Assembly: GCA_000708835.1 (NCBI GenBank)
Contig: DF236957.1
Coordinates: 186,001-250,000 of the forward strand
Length of the DNA: 64,000 nucleotides
DNA from: Klebsormidium nitens
Taxonomy: Eukaryota; Streptophyta; Klebsormidiophyceae; Klebsormidiales; Klebsormidiaceae
Reading direction: 5' to 3'
Under the pieces are notes generated by a model that saw nothing but the letters and a program-made list of their open reading frames with translations, was not told the origin of the DNA and ran no database searches. The translations under genes were made by a program, and so were the position numbers. Shown here in pieces: positions 44,701-58,900 of this stretch (within the stretch, counting starts at the first letter, position 1; each line of letters opens with the position of its first letter).

Positions 44701-47700
44701 ATCTGGAAACGATGTTCATGTGAGGGCCATATCAAAGATTTACAGGCACAAAGCAGCAACCGTTTCTAGACCAGTGGAAACTATTTTCTTTATGCCTCTT
44801 GCTGTGAGGCCTCAATTGCCACGGCCAGAGGCCAGAGCACCAATTGCAAGCAGAAACGAAGAAATGGAAGCAAGTGAGCATCTGGTCAAACGCCGCTCCC
44901 ATGATCCGCAGGTCTTGGCGATCGGCCGGAGGACATTTGCGGAAGAGACTTTGGGCGGCCTGCGGGGGGCGACTACGGAGACCCAGGTAAAACCTCTTGC
45001 TTTGTTGCCCCACGCTCGAGCCCTGCCAACGGGGACCCCTACTTTCTCGTCGAGATCTCCGAGCTCGTGTGGCGAATAGCACTCACGTTACTTGATTCAT
45101 GGCCCTTTAAAACGATCACGAGTCAAAGTTGTCTGGACCGGGATGGGAGTCTTACTGGATGCCAATATTGCTGACTGGAAAGTGACCGAGACTTTTGGCG
45201 GCCAACCTTTCTGTTTTGGCCAAGACTGGGCCTTCCGTTCGCGACAAAGCCGCTGCGCCGATGCCGCAATGTTACCAGCCGTTGCCCATACTATTCTGTA
45301 CCTTCAGATCCTCGCAGAAAATTGGTTAGTGTTAAAGCGCGGTTTCAGAAATGTACACTTTGATTCCATGTCGCCAGAGTTGCTGCGGGTCGAAGGAGCC
45401 TGCGGCTGTGAATGAGGCCAGGAAAGCGAGCATTGGTTTGCTCAACCAGTCCCACAAGCGCTCGGATGCTGCTCGAATAGCTGTGAACTTCATTGTCGTG
45501 TATTCGAGTTTCTCAAATGTTCATGTTTTTTGTCGCCCCAGAATTGATTGTTGTAAGAGCCCATTTAGGTCTGCTTGTCGGGCAGCTACTTGGTGCGGGA
45601 TATGGTAAAGCAAGATCACACGATATTTGCAGACCTCGAACTACAAGGTTTCGAGTGGGTCGTCAAAAACAAAGAGTTTTACCCCGTCCTGTATCTGAAT
45701 GTTTCAGGGGCGCGGGCAGTTAAGTGCCGAAGGGCCGGAAGTTTGTTTAGTACGAAAGACGATTAAGGTTGTTTGCGGCAATGACGATCGGAAACTTGAG
45801 GATCCTTAGCTCAAAGTGCGCGTCCATCAAGCAGGAAGCCGCCAAAAGTGCCGCTCATCGCTCGCCACTTCAATTCCCGGCGTGGAATCTGATACTCGAA
45901 ACCTGCAAGCTGACTGCCTGCCAGCGGTAAATGCATTTCCAGTCCTCAAACTTTTTAAGAGCGTCCTGAATGCTACGATTGGCCATGCTTTTGGTCGTCG
46001 CCAGGATCACAGGAGGGACGTCCTCTGTAGTTCTGGGCATGCTTACATCAATGTCATCTCTCTTGCGTTTCACATGCCTCGTGCATTGTCTAGGATTGTG
46101 CAGCGACTTAGCCTTTGATTCTGCCTGTTTAGAAGCACTTGTGTAGCGGCACTCGGAGCTTTCTCGACAATTCTGAAGTCAGCCGACCTTGTTAGTTGGC
46201 GTGTGGTGGCGACGGGTATGCCCTGTCCGAATATAAGCCTAGCTTCGTTGCTTGTTCGGTTTCGGAAGCCGCTCGTTGAGCAGTAGAATTGTTCGATTGG
46301 TTTTTGTCAAGCGGATGCGTCTCGTGGCGCACTCGCTGAACATTGTCAGACGCATTCGCAGCCTCCCAAAGTGGTTTGAAGCAGATCCAAGGGGATCGAA
46401 CATAAGGAGAAAGTGCAGCGGCTGTTGCGAGCTGAGCTTCTTATGAGCAATTCGTTGGCGGAGAAATCATCCGCTGAAGGTCATTCTGGGCTGTGAAGAC
46501 CGCAAACGCGCAAGGATTGTCTTGCTTAGGGCAATTTGTTGCGCCCCAAGTTACGGAGGCCACTCATTGAAGTCTGTACAGTTGACGATCCCAACGATCA
46601 CCGTATGCAAGGTGGCTTCACAATCAGAGTCTTGTCCTACGTCTCCCGTTGGTGCAGTTTTGCCAGAGTGCTTGCCAACGCTCTTTGCAGCAAGATTGCT
46701 GATGTCAAGTGCCAGACAAGCGACGGTCTGTGTGTTGCCAATTTATCCGTGGACGGTAGATGCTAGTGGCGGTGATGAGGCCAAACATACGAGCACCGCT
46801 TGCTCATATCCTGCAGTTTCTTTTGACTTTTTGATGTCCCTGAGTGTCCTTTTCCTTCCTGTGTTGATCGAGCCTTGTTTCTAGCAACAGTTGGTGACAG
46901 TGGGCTTTGCATGCAACTTGTGCAACCTTCTTCTTGGCCACATGATCCATGCTGGTTTTAAATGAATGAAGAAGCCACCGTATTTTGCTTTCTTTACCAA
47001 TGGGCGACGCCGGAGGTTACAGCAAGCTCAGCACACGAGCATGGTTTCGCCAATACGATCTTACATTGCCCATGCAGTAGCCAGTCCAATATTGTCTTGT
47101 CGACGTCATTTGTGTGAGTCAAAGCACAAGTCAAGCGATTCCTTGTGTCAAACCGCAAGTGGGTTGTTAAGCCGTTGCAGCCTCCATTGGTACCATCCGT
47201 CTGGCACTCTCGCGCTAATGGACCACCACTGGCTTTTGGCTGTTCTATGGTGGCAGTGCGTCCCTGGCTCAGACCAGCCCCTCCCCAAAAGTGTCGTTTG
47301 GGCCAACAGGCTTCCCGATCGAGGAGTCCTCGGTGTTGGTAGAAAGTTGGTCTTGTGGGTTCAGAGTAAGGTTGGTATCCGGGTTTGCCCTTCGCTTCGT
47401 GAAGATACGTGTTTAGCGGCAGTCTATCTCGTTGCTCAAGACCGGCTACTGATGCTTGTTGCGACTTCATTCCCTGGGGTTTCATATTCTAAGTTACGAG
47501 CCTCGCTCTCCTCAAGGAGCGGCTGCGTCTTGAAAGCTGCTCAATACCCTTTTCGTAATTGGTCGCACTGGTGTCAAAATGGAATACACGACACTCATCA
47601 GCTTTTGCCAGACCAGCGGTTGGCGCCGACCCCATGTTTGCAGCCTACGCGTAGACGAGATTCCTCGTGCCGAAATGCCAATCGTTGTTTTTCTTCTGGA

Positions 47701-49919
47701 CGACGGAGTGCACCCCTTCGTCGCATTGGCGATGACGCGAGCGTCAGAAACGAGCATGTGTTTGCTCAGAGGAATTCACCGCTTTGGATGCTGCTCGGTA
47801 AGGAAAACAGACCCTGCTGACGTCAGGGGCTACTGAAGTTTTTCTTTCTCGCATTCGGCTCCAGTCAAGTGCATGCGCTGATGCGTCTTCGTGGAGCAAG
47901 TAACCAAGTCCACGAAGCGTAAGAGCCGGGCGGTACTGTGTGCCAGGACCTTAGCTGGTGAGATAGCAGCGACTGTGACGAGCTTGGAGCAGGGGCACGG
48001 CTTGCTCAAATGCTCTTTCTTCGAATATCTCGGAAGCCGCTACCAACATAAATGTGGAACCGCGAAGGATCGGAGTTTGCAAACCCGTTCTGTAGCTTTG
48101 CCCGACACCCGCACCGTATCGGTTGCCGTTCTGAATCTCTTTTGTGGACACTCAAGCGTGTAGTTAGAGGGCTCAAGCTAGGAGCGCAGAATATTTACTG
48201 CACTAGTTGTAGAGTGATGCTTATCTGCTGGAATCAAAAGGCGGGATCTTTTCGCTGTCTGATTTTCAGAAGGTGTGCTGGTCGGTTCTCTGAATCGAAG
48301 TTTCTTATCCGACGATCAAACGCTTGATGACGTCATTGAGAACCTGTGTAATGTGGTCGTAAGAGGTCGACTGTTGTGACTCACTTAGGTCGGATTAATC
48401 TCGAGCAGTGGTCGAGAGCTTCTTCAATTCCTGCTCGTAAGGCCCGCGTATACAACTTTAACGTGCTTCATGAAGTGTGATTTCTTGCATGATCCCCAAA
48501 AGCCCATTCGTGGTCACTCCACATGGACGGTCGGCGAACGGGGACATCTTAACCCCTGTTTATGGTGGCCGAAGCAGTACTGAATTCAGCAGGCCCTCTT
48601 TACGAGTTTCTGATATTGGATGTTAGCTAGCGAGCAGCTATGACGAGGTTGGGCGACTGGCCCACTGGCCATCTGTCGGCGAAGGAAACAGATGCTGTGT
48701 CTGTTTCTCTAGTGCATGCCTTTGCGACACGTTTCCTGCTCTTATCTGCTTATTTACGTTCTCATGCATTGCCGGGCTCTTCTGTCAACCTCGATTTGCC
48801 CACTCACCGAGATCCTGAATCACCAGTCGCGCGAGCACAATTGTAGGCTGTGTGCTCAGTTTGCAGCTTGCGAAGATGCGTGCCGTCGCAATCAGGAGCC
48901 TCCTCAAACATTGCTTGATTGGCTTTACCAGTCACTGTTCCTTTCAAGACCCAAGCCCGCTTGACGAGTGCGCCCAGAAAGTTCCCTGCTTCTCGTACCT
49001 GCTTCCGTTAGACTGTAGAGAATCCATACTCACCTGGCACTTACGACAGCGCGCCTTATCAAAGAGAAGCCGCTCTGTGCATTTGCGGACTATATCCGCA
49101 GACTTTCATGCGTTTGCAACCCTAGAAATTTAAATATATGTGGCGATCCTGTTTGTCGTCTCTTGCTGGCGGCAAAGATGTTGAACATTCTTGAGCGGAA
49201 ATAGTGGCTCAAGGATTCTTTTCTCCGGCCGAAGCCAGTCTGTGCAAGCTATCCTTTTTGGCGCTCTCTTCGCCGTTCTTGGCGGAGATGGGAAGTCAGC
49301 AGCTCCGTAAGCAGGTTCAATATCTTCTGATGCCCCCGTAACCTTCCTTCTTCGTTCTACTCAACAAACTCAAGCATGAACGCCCTCCCTCCCGCTGATC
49401 GTCATTGACAACCGACGCAGCTGGGCGCGAGCGCTTGTCTGTACAGCTTGCTTGAATCGTTACCATATCGGCACTTCTCTGCCCTAGAATTCATCCTTGG
49501 ACATGGAGGGATTCGCCAGGGAAACATCACGTCGACTGATTTACGCACCTCTTTTTGCAGATCTGCAAATTGCTCTGGATTTGGTCCGGGCTGCCGGGCG
49601 CGACGTTCCACTGGTCACCTTCGGCCACATGCACCAGATCCTGGCCCACGGGAAAGGGGAGCGGAAACTGCTGGTTAACAACCCGTCGACCGGGACGGTT
49701 TACCTTAACACCGCCATTGTGCCACGGGTTAAAGATGTGTGGTCAGGACAGGATGACGAAGGTTCGCCAGTCAAATGTCGGGATTGTCGAAACTTTTTCG
49801 TGGTTGAGATGGAGGATTCGCGGGTTCGGTCTGTTCAGGAGTTGTGGGTCAGTGTAAGTCCGGGTGAGAAGCCCGCTTGTATTGTGAGCAGGCAAGAATT
49901 GCTCATTGAGACTGTGTAA
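41707..49919 (+). CDS. Calcineurin-like metallophosphoesterase (TIGR04168-like)
   Basis: Exons 41707-41748, 42084-42134, 42612-42633, 42924-43038, 43601-43636, 43946-44074, 44400-44506, 44912-44986, 49561-49919 join in frame to 311 residues. All five metal-binding motifs are present: IIGDVHE (split by intron 1), FVGDFGE (split by intron 3), ILGNHDAW, VMAHNGPTG and VTFGHMHQ. These should hold two divalent metals and hydrolyse a phosphoester; the substrate is unknown. The pattern WDADIDRRAL, HVGYGRLDFP, SVVGGRPFS and NTAIVPRV fits the cyanobacteria/plant family TIGR04168, implying plastid ancestry. No transit peptide is visible, since the frame starts almost at the first strand, so an upstream exon may be missing or the protein may be cytosolic. 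Exon 3 is a 22-bp microexon and the last intron is 4.6 kb, filled with decayed repeats. Confidence 0.85.
44559..44685. repeat. Intronic direct repeat, 88-bp spacing
   Basis: GTGGGTCAGGACTGCCCCGT near 44559 and GTGGGCTAGGACGGCCCCGT near 44647, each followed by a TTTGAGTC/TTCGAGTC tract, form a diverged tandem pair within one phosphoesterase intron. Confidence 0.7.
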
Positions 49920-52900
49920 ATTCCACAATTAGATACGAAGCCTGAGTACAGTCAAATAGACCGATACAGACCGATACAGGTTACAAAACCAGATGTTGAT
50001 AAACTTACATAAGAGTCTTAAGGTCAACATCAGGCCTTGTCCTTCATAAGAAAGAGGAAGACACATCGATGTCAGAATGTCCCCTTAGACGACCTTTGGT
50101 TTCAAATTAACGAGGTCTGATCTCAAACCCTTTCTGTACCATGTTTGAGATCCAAGTGTCACCAAACGTCACCCTTTGGTTCGGGTCTCGATCTCTTTGT
50201 TTCGACCTGTCAGTGGAGGGTTGTTGGTCGAATTCCTCTACCCGACGGAAGAGTAGACTCCTTATGCCTAGATTTTTTTGTTTGGGTGATTCCTAAGATT
50301 TTGCGCCCGGTAGGCGTTTGTCGCATCTTTGATGCGAAGTTTGTTTGTCCGGCTAGCCTAGCTCGGCAGATCCTTGGCACTCAGTTTGAGTACGTACACC
50401 CTGAGAACGTCCTTAGCAACCTGTCTTGACAGTCGAACGTACTCTGGCGTTGAGTCGGATCAGATCGGTCGCATCGGGTCGGATTGTCGATGATCTGCTG
50501 CATATATTCAAGTCACTGAGTCAGAGACTCGGAGACGCCCTTTGTGATTTGAGGACTGTCGTCCCCCCAAGCGTCTTGCGGTTCTGACGAACAAGGGCGA
50601 TTCGCGCAGAACACGTTCTCATTCATGAAGCTTTCATTTTTCGGACGTCGTTCCAAGTTTGCTCGTTGACGGTGGCAAGGGGCCGAGAAGCGGCAGGCTC
50701 CGTTTTCGACACTGATCCGATCTGCCAGGCTGCACTTGGTTGAAGGCAGATGGCGCGCCGCTTTGCGGAACGGCTTGCTCTTTCATTCGTGGTCACTCAC
50801 GCTGGAAGCATCTTGACTGTCTTGGAGCAGTTCATTCATGGTTTCATCCAGTGCCGTATCAAGGGCCAAATGGCTGGATTTTTTGCAAAATGTATCAAGT
50901 GCTAGCGTGATGCGATTACAAACACGGCCCCACATCGCCCACATGCCTTTTGTAGGCACGTCGGAGCCTCTCGAAAGCCCGAACGTGAGTCACGGGGTCG
51001 AGTCACGATCTGTGGCGATTGCAGATCACGAGCGCTTCCCTCATCAGATCAGCTGCAACTTTTCACCGAGATCCGATGCCGCAAAACGAGCTGTAAGCCC
51101 TTTCGGACTTCGACAACGGGTCTGTCCGGAGGCTAACCCGTTATCTGCATTTCAGTACTCCCCTTTTGAAGCACTCAATTGTTTCTTTCGTTTGTTTGGC
51201 TTCAGACGGTGCCGTTGCCCTGACGTTGTCGACCTCTAGCGAGTAGCTCCGTCTCATGACTTAGTGCAGAATACGATTGCAATTCTAGGGGATCCCCGGT
51301 AAAATTTGGCTGCGATTATGACGGGCTCAAAGAACGAGTGCAAAGCTGCTCAGAAGAGAGCTGTCTGATTTGGACGCCGCTCCCCAAGCTCGCGTGATGA
51401 TTTCAGCACTGCTCTAATGCTTAGCAGCATGATCAGTTTTGATCATTATTATTGCGTGTCGCCGTCGAGCTGTGGAACATGGACTGATCAATGGGTTTGT
51501 ACTTTGTACCACCGTAAGTGATTTCTCAAAGTGGGAACGTCAGATCGGCTTACTGTTAATGGCTATGGCGCTCGGTAAGGCCTGCTCGAAGTCGGAGCGG
51601 TTTCTCTTTGTCCCCCCCTGCAACCCCCTTCCCTCCCCGGGTTCAGAGCAAACGACTTGTTTTTAGCGTCGAATTACCGAGCCCAACTGGCTTCTGCGAC
51701 GAGTCTTCTTGGCGCATGGCGCGGCAATGATACGCCCAGTACGAAATGAGCTTCACTTTCAGCTCAAAAGAGGCATCAGCTTGGTGATGCTGCCTGCATA
51801 ACAAGAAACTGCGCTTCCGGTCCGATCGATGGTGAGCAATAGGGAACGCATTGGGCGGAGCGCCAGACGGCGCGGCTAGCAACTTCTCAGAAACTTCAGT
51901 TCTGCCTGGCGGCTTGAACGGATTCGAAGTTAGGACGCCCACTTCGACGTGCAGCCGAGTCGTTGTACATGTGAATGGTCAGATGCCGGGTTTCCAAAGC
52001 GACGTTCTTCGTACTTGTGGGTGTCGGATGGATTTATACTGCGTGTCTTCTGAAAAGCATTCCCCTTGTCTTGCGTCTGCTTGGTCCATTCTCCTCGCGA
52101 CTCTCCCAGGCTGGATGTGTGGTGGAATAACCTTGGTCGTCCGACCGCTAGGGTGCCGAAATCTCAACGTCCCGCTGCGCTGAGTGGTGCGCGCCAGTCA
52201 CTCAGCCCAGTAGCGGCTATGATCGACGATCGATTATGAGCTGGCATTGCCTCATCTACTGTAGATGACGCAAATAGGTCATCATGCCAATCTGGATGCC
52301 GTTCAAAAGCTTTTTCGTGGCGGCTGTTGAAGATTTATGATTATCTTTCGGGGAGACTGCTAGGAGACAGTTGAAAGAACTTACTGGAAGTTGCTTTGTC
52401 GCTTGTCCAGCGTACCCTTAATGCACATGCAGAAGGCTGACAGAGCGAATGTGGACCGAGGAAAAGTTCACATCGCCAGAAATCTGAGATTGGGTCATTT
52501 CACTGAATTTCTTTAGCAGAAATTCGTGTCGTTTTGCTGGAACCCACCGGCTCAATCACCGAGCACAAGGCATGTTGTACACGTATGCAGGCCTAGTCGA
52601 CCCCGTGGCCTCGCCTATGGCGGCGCGCTGCAGTACTATGCTAACCTAAACCCCCAGTGAGAAGATTCACCGACGAGCAATTGGGAGGCCTCGTGCCGTT
52701 CTGTCGGAGCATATGTGCCCCCAACAGGAGCTTGACGGTGAGAAGTGACTGTGAGGCCGCTCAAGCTCAAGGCACACATTGTTTTTAGCACGGTGCTTTT
52801 CTGCCGTTTCGTCTTATCGTTGGGCATACTTTGCCCTTCCCCCCTCCTTTCTCCTTCGTGGAATGGAGGCGACAGGCAATAAGGCTTACGTTTGGTTAAT

Positions 52901-55900
52901 GGCGCCCCAATGCTTGCAACCCCCTTGTAACGGCAAAGGGAAGGGGGTATCAGGGGTTTCAGTAGTTGCGCTGGGTTTCGTTGGTCGAATGGGTATGAAT
53001 TTGTGCTTTGCAACTATATTTCACCCTACGTACCATCAGCGTTTTTTGAGTGTTCTGGCAACTTCTCAACGTCGGACGAGCGAGCTCAAAACCAACACGA
53101 GATTTCCGATTTGCTAAGTCAGTGAAGCGGTAGCTGTTGACGAACTAGCGGCCAGGATGCGCGTGACTTGGGCAGGCAGCTCAATCGTGTTAACGTCTTG
53201 GTCAGAGGCCGCTTGCGACTACTGAAGCAACCGTACTGCCCCTCTACAAAGACAAGCTGGACATTGAAGCAAACTTTTGCCTTTAGTTTGTTTCTCTCTT
53301 TGCTGCGCTTGCGATAGATTGAAAAGACTCAAGGAGATGCTTACAGGCGCGTCGAAGCTGAGGCCTGTTTGTACTCATCTGCCCTCAGTATTCTGTGTAC
53401 ACTCCTCTATGATCTATTTATCTTTCTGGCCGAAGCGAATGCTTCGAGCAGGTCCTTGCTGCGACCGGTACGACCTGACATTGAAAAGTTGTTTCAAATT
53501 TTGACCGTGTAGTCACCATGTCTAGAATGCTTCAAGGGACTGATTGAATTGCAAACGCGGGACTCCTTTCCTGGCATCCTAAGCACGCCTTCGCATAAGC
53601 CGTGGGCCTTGTACCTGCTAATGAAAGCTAGTCGACGCACAATATTGAGTCATGTGCATCATACTGCCCTGATGCAACTCCCCGTAGGGTTCTGCTCACT
53701 GCCCTGCTTTTGAAATTTTGAGTTCTGGCAATGAAGCTTTCAAAAAACGAGGATCCGGCTCTCGATGCTGAAGATAGGTGTGACGTCTGGGATGCCATTT
53801 GAAAACCTCTGATCTTTTCCTTTTTCGAGGCCACGAACTATTTTCTCCTCCACACGTGAATCCACCGCCTCATCCCAACAGCAGGTTCGAGTTTCATCCA
53901 TCACTTACGTTGATCTTGAAACAAGCCACTTAAAGGCTCAAGTTACAAGACTGAAGGAGTTGGCTGAGCCGTGACTTCGTCTGTACTGGACTGCGCGGAC
54001 TGCTCGGTAGAAGACAAATATTCATTCCAGTCCGTCCTGCTTGAATCCACTCATTAAAAGTTGGAGAATCCACATCCGTTTGGTCTTGATTATATCCCAC
54101 TGTCGCTAACACAGCCTGGGCTGCTTTGCAACGGCTCGATCGGAGTGGTATCGCCCTGCATATATGATGCCCAACTCTGTCGTTCGCTAAAATAATGCCT
54201 TTCGGTTGCGAAAGTCTGTTTACAGCAAGTGAGTTTCTTAACGGGTCCACTGACAAACTCAACCGTGATCTGCGACCAGTACGTCGGCGCTCAAGGCGCG
54301 GCGATGATACGAGATCCGAGCATTGCCCCGCTCAAAAATCAGATTCGTCCCTCGTGATGCCATAAAATAGGCAGTCACCGCGAATCCGCTTTTTGGTTGG
54401 GATTACGCCAACTTTTGAGGGTTCTGCGATACAAGGCGATGCCGCATACCTCCGAACTTTCAAAAGTCGGGGGCCCGGTTGATGTCATGTGTGGACATTA
54501 CAAGAGTTGAGCGGAATCCTGAATGCCCGACAAAGCTTTCATGCCGTAGACTCCACAGACTTCCCGACTTCCAACTACAAGGGTTTGACTAGTACCTTCG
54601 TCAGCTTTTTTGTTCGCATCGAGACTGCACATACTGTTCGTCGACAATGCAAGTTTTACTCCTGATCATTACTTGTTTAGATGCCCTGATCCTCTTTTGC
54701 TGTTCGTTGTTCAGCCGGACACGGGTCAGCGGCCATGAATTGCAAAGCCACGAGCATATTCGAGCTCAGCGCTGGTCCCAACCACCTAGCTAGCTTCCAG
54801 ATGCCGACCTCGTACTTTTGTTCCCCCGTGATGGCAAGAACCTCTTCAGTGATATCCCATCCTGATTGTTTCTGTCCTTGTAAATTTGATCTGCTCCTAT
54901 TTGCGTTTGGATCTGATTGAAGGGGCGTTGGTATTGATTCGGGGATGAAGAACATCATCTGACGCCGCGGATCCATGTAGTTCGGAGCGCAACGCAAGCT
55001 GCCGGCTGTGATGCAGTGTGCTCGAGGGGCACCATATCAAGGTGCATCTGAAGCCGGTGCCAAACTCAATAAACTGTCTAGATTATGCGAATATCTGCCT
55101 ACCTGGTTCAAATAAAGTATCATATTGTGAGTTGCCAGTGCCTCTGGATCCCAGCCATTGAATGGTTTCTGACTGCACCTAATTCAAGATGTTTCCATGC
55201 AAGAATACCGCAGCTTGCCGCCAATTATCTGTATGTGGGCTCTGGCATGGTTTGCGATAAAGTCACCGATTCGACTGCTCCGGTGCACCCCTTAACGTAC
55301 CTAGCTAATCATGCTATCTTCTTTTCAAACGATATGAAAAATTGTTGAGAGGGCACGTGGGAAAAAGTTCGTTTAACCCAGTCACCATTCGAAGCATCTG
55401 TGCCTTTAACAAGCTGCTATTCTCGGGTAATCATGGATCTGAGGGGCATAAGCTCGAGGCACAATTGTCAGTTTGATGCCGTCCTGCCACTTCGTCGGGT
55501 CACGAAGTGTCCCGATGATTAAAAAGGCAAACGGGACGGGAATTTGCTCTTGCATACTAGAAGGCCGTCCATCGAACAATGCTTGTGGGTCTTTTTCTGG
55601 TCTCTTAATATCTGGGCAAAAGTCTTTGCTCTGTACGCACGACTTCGGGCCCACCTTCGAAGTCGCTTCTGAACAGAGTACTTTCTGCCGCCTTCTTGAT
55701 GGACGGGACGGCCCAGCAGACTAGAATAAAGATCGCAGAGGTACTAGCCGTTTGGCGAAGTAGCGGCCAGGAAGAACGGTGACCTTGGGCAGGCCCTAGC
55801 AGCTTAGTAAAATTCGGAGCTTCTGGTCGGAGGCCGCTTTTTACTTGAGTCAATCAGAACGCTCCTTGACCGAAATAGTCTGGAATCCGAGAAAATTTGG

Positions 55901-58900
55901 TGCACTTCTTCTAAGACGCTCCGTTTCTGTGCATTCGATAAGTTGAAGCGCTAATTGTGCAATCTGGTCAAAAGCGCTATAAGAGCTGAGACCTCTCAGT
56001 ACTTAATATTGGAATCTGTCCTGAGGCTTCCGTAATTATACCCTCTGTTGTATGTTTCCGGGCCAAGCAAACCTTCGGTGCTGCGAAGGGGGCGACATAA
56101 CGTGTTCGTCTTGAAGTATGGACTGCGTGGTAATCATATCCATAATTGAAGCTAGTTGGCATCTCCAACAGATGAGAAAAGACGTTGCTCCACGCGGGGA
56201 AGTCCTTCCTCGCTCCCTAAGGCTGGCGTCACAAATGCCATGCGCCATTGGCTTGCTTGTTGGAGCAGGTTCTTCCGCTTAAGTTATTGTGGGGTACCTG
56301 ATGGACCAGAGACTATGCGCAGCATGTTGCAAATCGTTGTATTTCTGCTTTGAACACTATAAGTCAGTGGCGATGACGCGCTGAGAAAACGAGCATCCTC
56401 TTTTTCCTCATTGGGGGAGTGATGGTTTGCATGTTTCTTTAGCTTGGATGCCGCTGGGACGCCCTAGATTTTCGTGGCAAAGGAAGTTCTGGCGTTAGTC
56501 CGACATTGACGTCGGTATCGGTTTCAACGGCACGTGCCAGTCCGAAAAATTCCTGTCTCGCTTCAAGCTATGATCGAAACAAGACGCATCAGCAGTTCAC
56601 CTTCTTGATTTGGAGGAGCATGTAACAACTACTGGTGCCAGCCGGATCCAAATTTGTGGCAGCTTGAGTGTGTTTAGATACGTGTACGAGTTACGGAGCT
56701 CAGTCACGTTGCTAGCAGTTGTGACGGTTGCCCAAAACAAAGTCTAGCGCTTCGCCCAGGCTCGATTGAAATGATACTGATGTCGGATGCTGCGGTGTGT
56801 GTTACGTCGCTTGTGGACACTTTCGGAAGTCTTTGGAAGATTGCTTGGAGGCCCGGGGCCGGCCATCTGACTTTTCAGTCGCCTGATGTCGAAAACATCC
56901 CTTGATCTGTATCTGGTGCTCAAATCTGATTAGTGTGCCACCTTATGTCGACTGCTGCCACAACCCACAAATTCTGAAGTGTGTATCGTCTTCGTTTCTC
57001 CGTCTTTAGGCTTGTGTGCGAATGCACCCAAAGAGATTGCAGGATTTTGCCTTGATAAAGGGGGAGGTATTTGGCTGGCGGCTGTGACGGGCCCAAATCA
57101 AAGAGCATGACATCGCTCATGGCAGGTGCTGATCTCTTCGGACGCCGCTAGCTCGACAAGCCCAGCGTGAAACCTCAAGTTTTACAAGTATTTCCTAGAT
57201 TTGAATTGTCGCTTCCGCCCCCGAAGCCAGCGAGTGAGACAGCTCAAAAATGACAGAACCGGCCCGTAGTAGCACTGCCAGGTTGGCTATTGGATACGAC
57301 ATGCAAGGCCTGCTTGAATCCGGAAAATCAAAGAAGCCGAAACCATTCTCGTCGCTCTTGTTTGAATCTCGGGTGTCGCTGAGTCGACAGCCGGAACTGA
57401 TTTTCACCGGGTCGAGCTCGCTTTGGTTTTTGCATACTACGAAACTCCATCCTACCAGCAGTAAAATCTCTGGAAAACACAAGCCTTTGAGTTCACGAAG
57501 CGTGCATGAAGGGTGGTAATGATTGATTACGTTTATTCGACCACTCTGTGCGCATGCTTAGTATACGTCAGCGCGGCATTAATATCACATAAGCCCAGCT
57601 TCGTGACCCAGCTTCGTGACCCGAGCTCACCGAGCTTTTATTTCGCTTAAGGCCAGTGAGTACGTGAGCGATGCCGCACATGTTCAAGATATGCGCTCCT
57701 GGCCGTCGACTGTTCGGTTTGATCAACATTGACGTCACGAGTTTGTACGCGCGCAAGCGGTCGGACTGAGGCGCGATTGGGGCCCGGCCGTGCAGGCGGC
57801 CGGCCAAGCCCTGCTAACGTACACAGACATAGTCACGCTGGCGTCTTGCCTGAAGTCGGGCGGATACTCCGTCCGTGCAGATAGTAGTTTTGATGTCATA
57901 CAGAAAGTGAATCACTCTTTGTGAGGATTGTGAAAAAACTGGAACTGATCGTGACGTATCCCGCCGAACGGCCTCTTCATTTTCAACTACGACGAGCAAA
58001 GTTTTGAGCACGCATGTGCTCATCCGCATGCACCGTTTCAACAGAAACATATTCCCTGAGTTGGCGAGACAAGCTGAACTAGTGAGTCCTGGTTAGGGTT
58101 TCTTGAAAGAAAATTATCGGACGAGGCCTTTGAAACGTGAGAAATTTGCGACTTTGAAGGCTTGACAATCATGAATGATTCTAATACTTCTGCTGAATGG
58201 CTGCTATTCTTACACGTAAAGCGAGCTTGAGCAGGTGGGCGAACCGATTGATTTCTGGACCGTTTACAATTGAAAAGGTCGCCTGATTCTCACTTTGTTT
58301 TTAATTGCTGCCAGTCAGCGTACAGACAACTAACCCACGAGCTGTATCTTCGCCCATAGCCTTTCTTCCTCAACTGCTCATATTAGCATAATTTTCGAGG
58401 CCCGTGAGTTCTATGATACTTGCCCAGCTGACTTAGTATATGCTTAAGTTCCTGAGTTGCGAGGCTTGGCGCACTCTTTGCATGCACCACCAATTCAAGA
58501 CGGATAGCGTATCTCTTGGTGCTAGCCTAGCAGCTTGTTAAAAGCAGGCCCGTTCGACTTTTTGGGCTGCCACTTTTGGGCTGCCGGCAGGCCGAATGTT
58601 GGTCAAAGGTTCTGCTTTTGGGGCCTTAGTCGCAGAATTTTGAAACGCCACACGGTATAGACAAGTGGGCTCAGAGCCTTTGTTTTTCTTCGCCTTCTTA
58701 AAACATTGGCATATCAGAGAAGACGGCAATTAGGCTCCGAAAGTGTTTTAGCGTGCTTCTGGGGAATCAAGAGCGTCATACTGGGGTGTTTTGTGCGGAT
58801 CGTGAAGTCGGGCTTCGCTTGCGTTCAAGTGGCTGGGCGAATCGAACGGCGCTAACGTGGTCAGGAAATGAGCGTGTCTGCTCAAAAATGTCGGAATGCC

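Noticed and set aside
46966-47820. 284-codon open frame within the last intron of the phosphoesterase gene
   Set aside because: No family motif, biased composition, an overlapping long frame on the other strand, and its end coincides with a copy of the dispersed repeat. More likely a chance frame in decayed repeat DNA.
50838-51239. 133-codon frame in the gene-free region
   Set aside because: It contains a copy of the dispersed repeat, has no recognisable domain and no flanking exon structure.
57594-57622. 13-bp doublet (CCCAGCTTCGTGA) in the gene-free region
   Set aside because: Two copies of a very short unit; ordinary replication slippage is enough.
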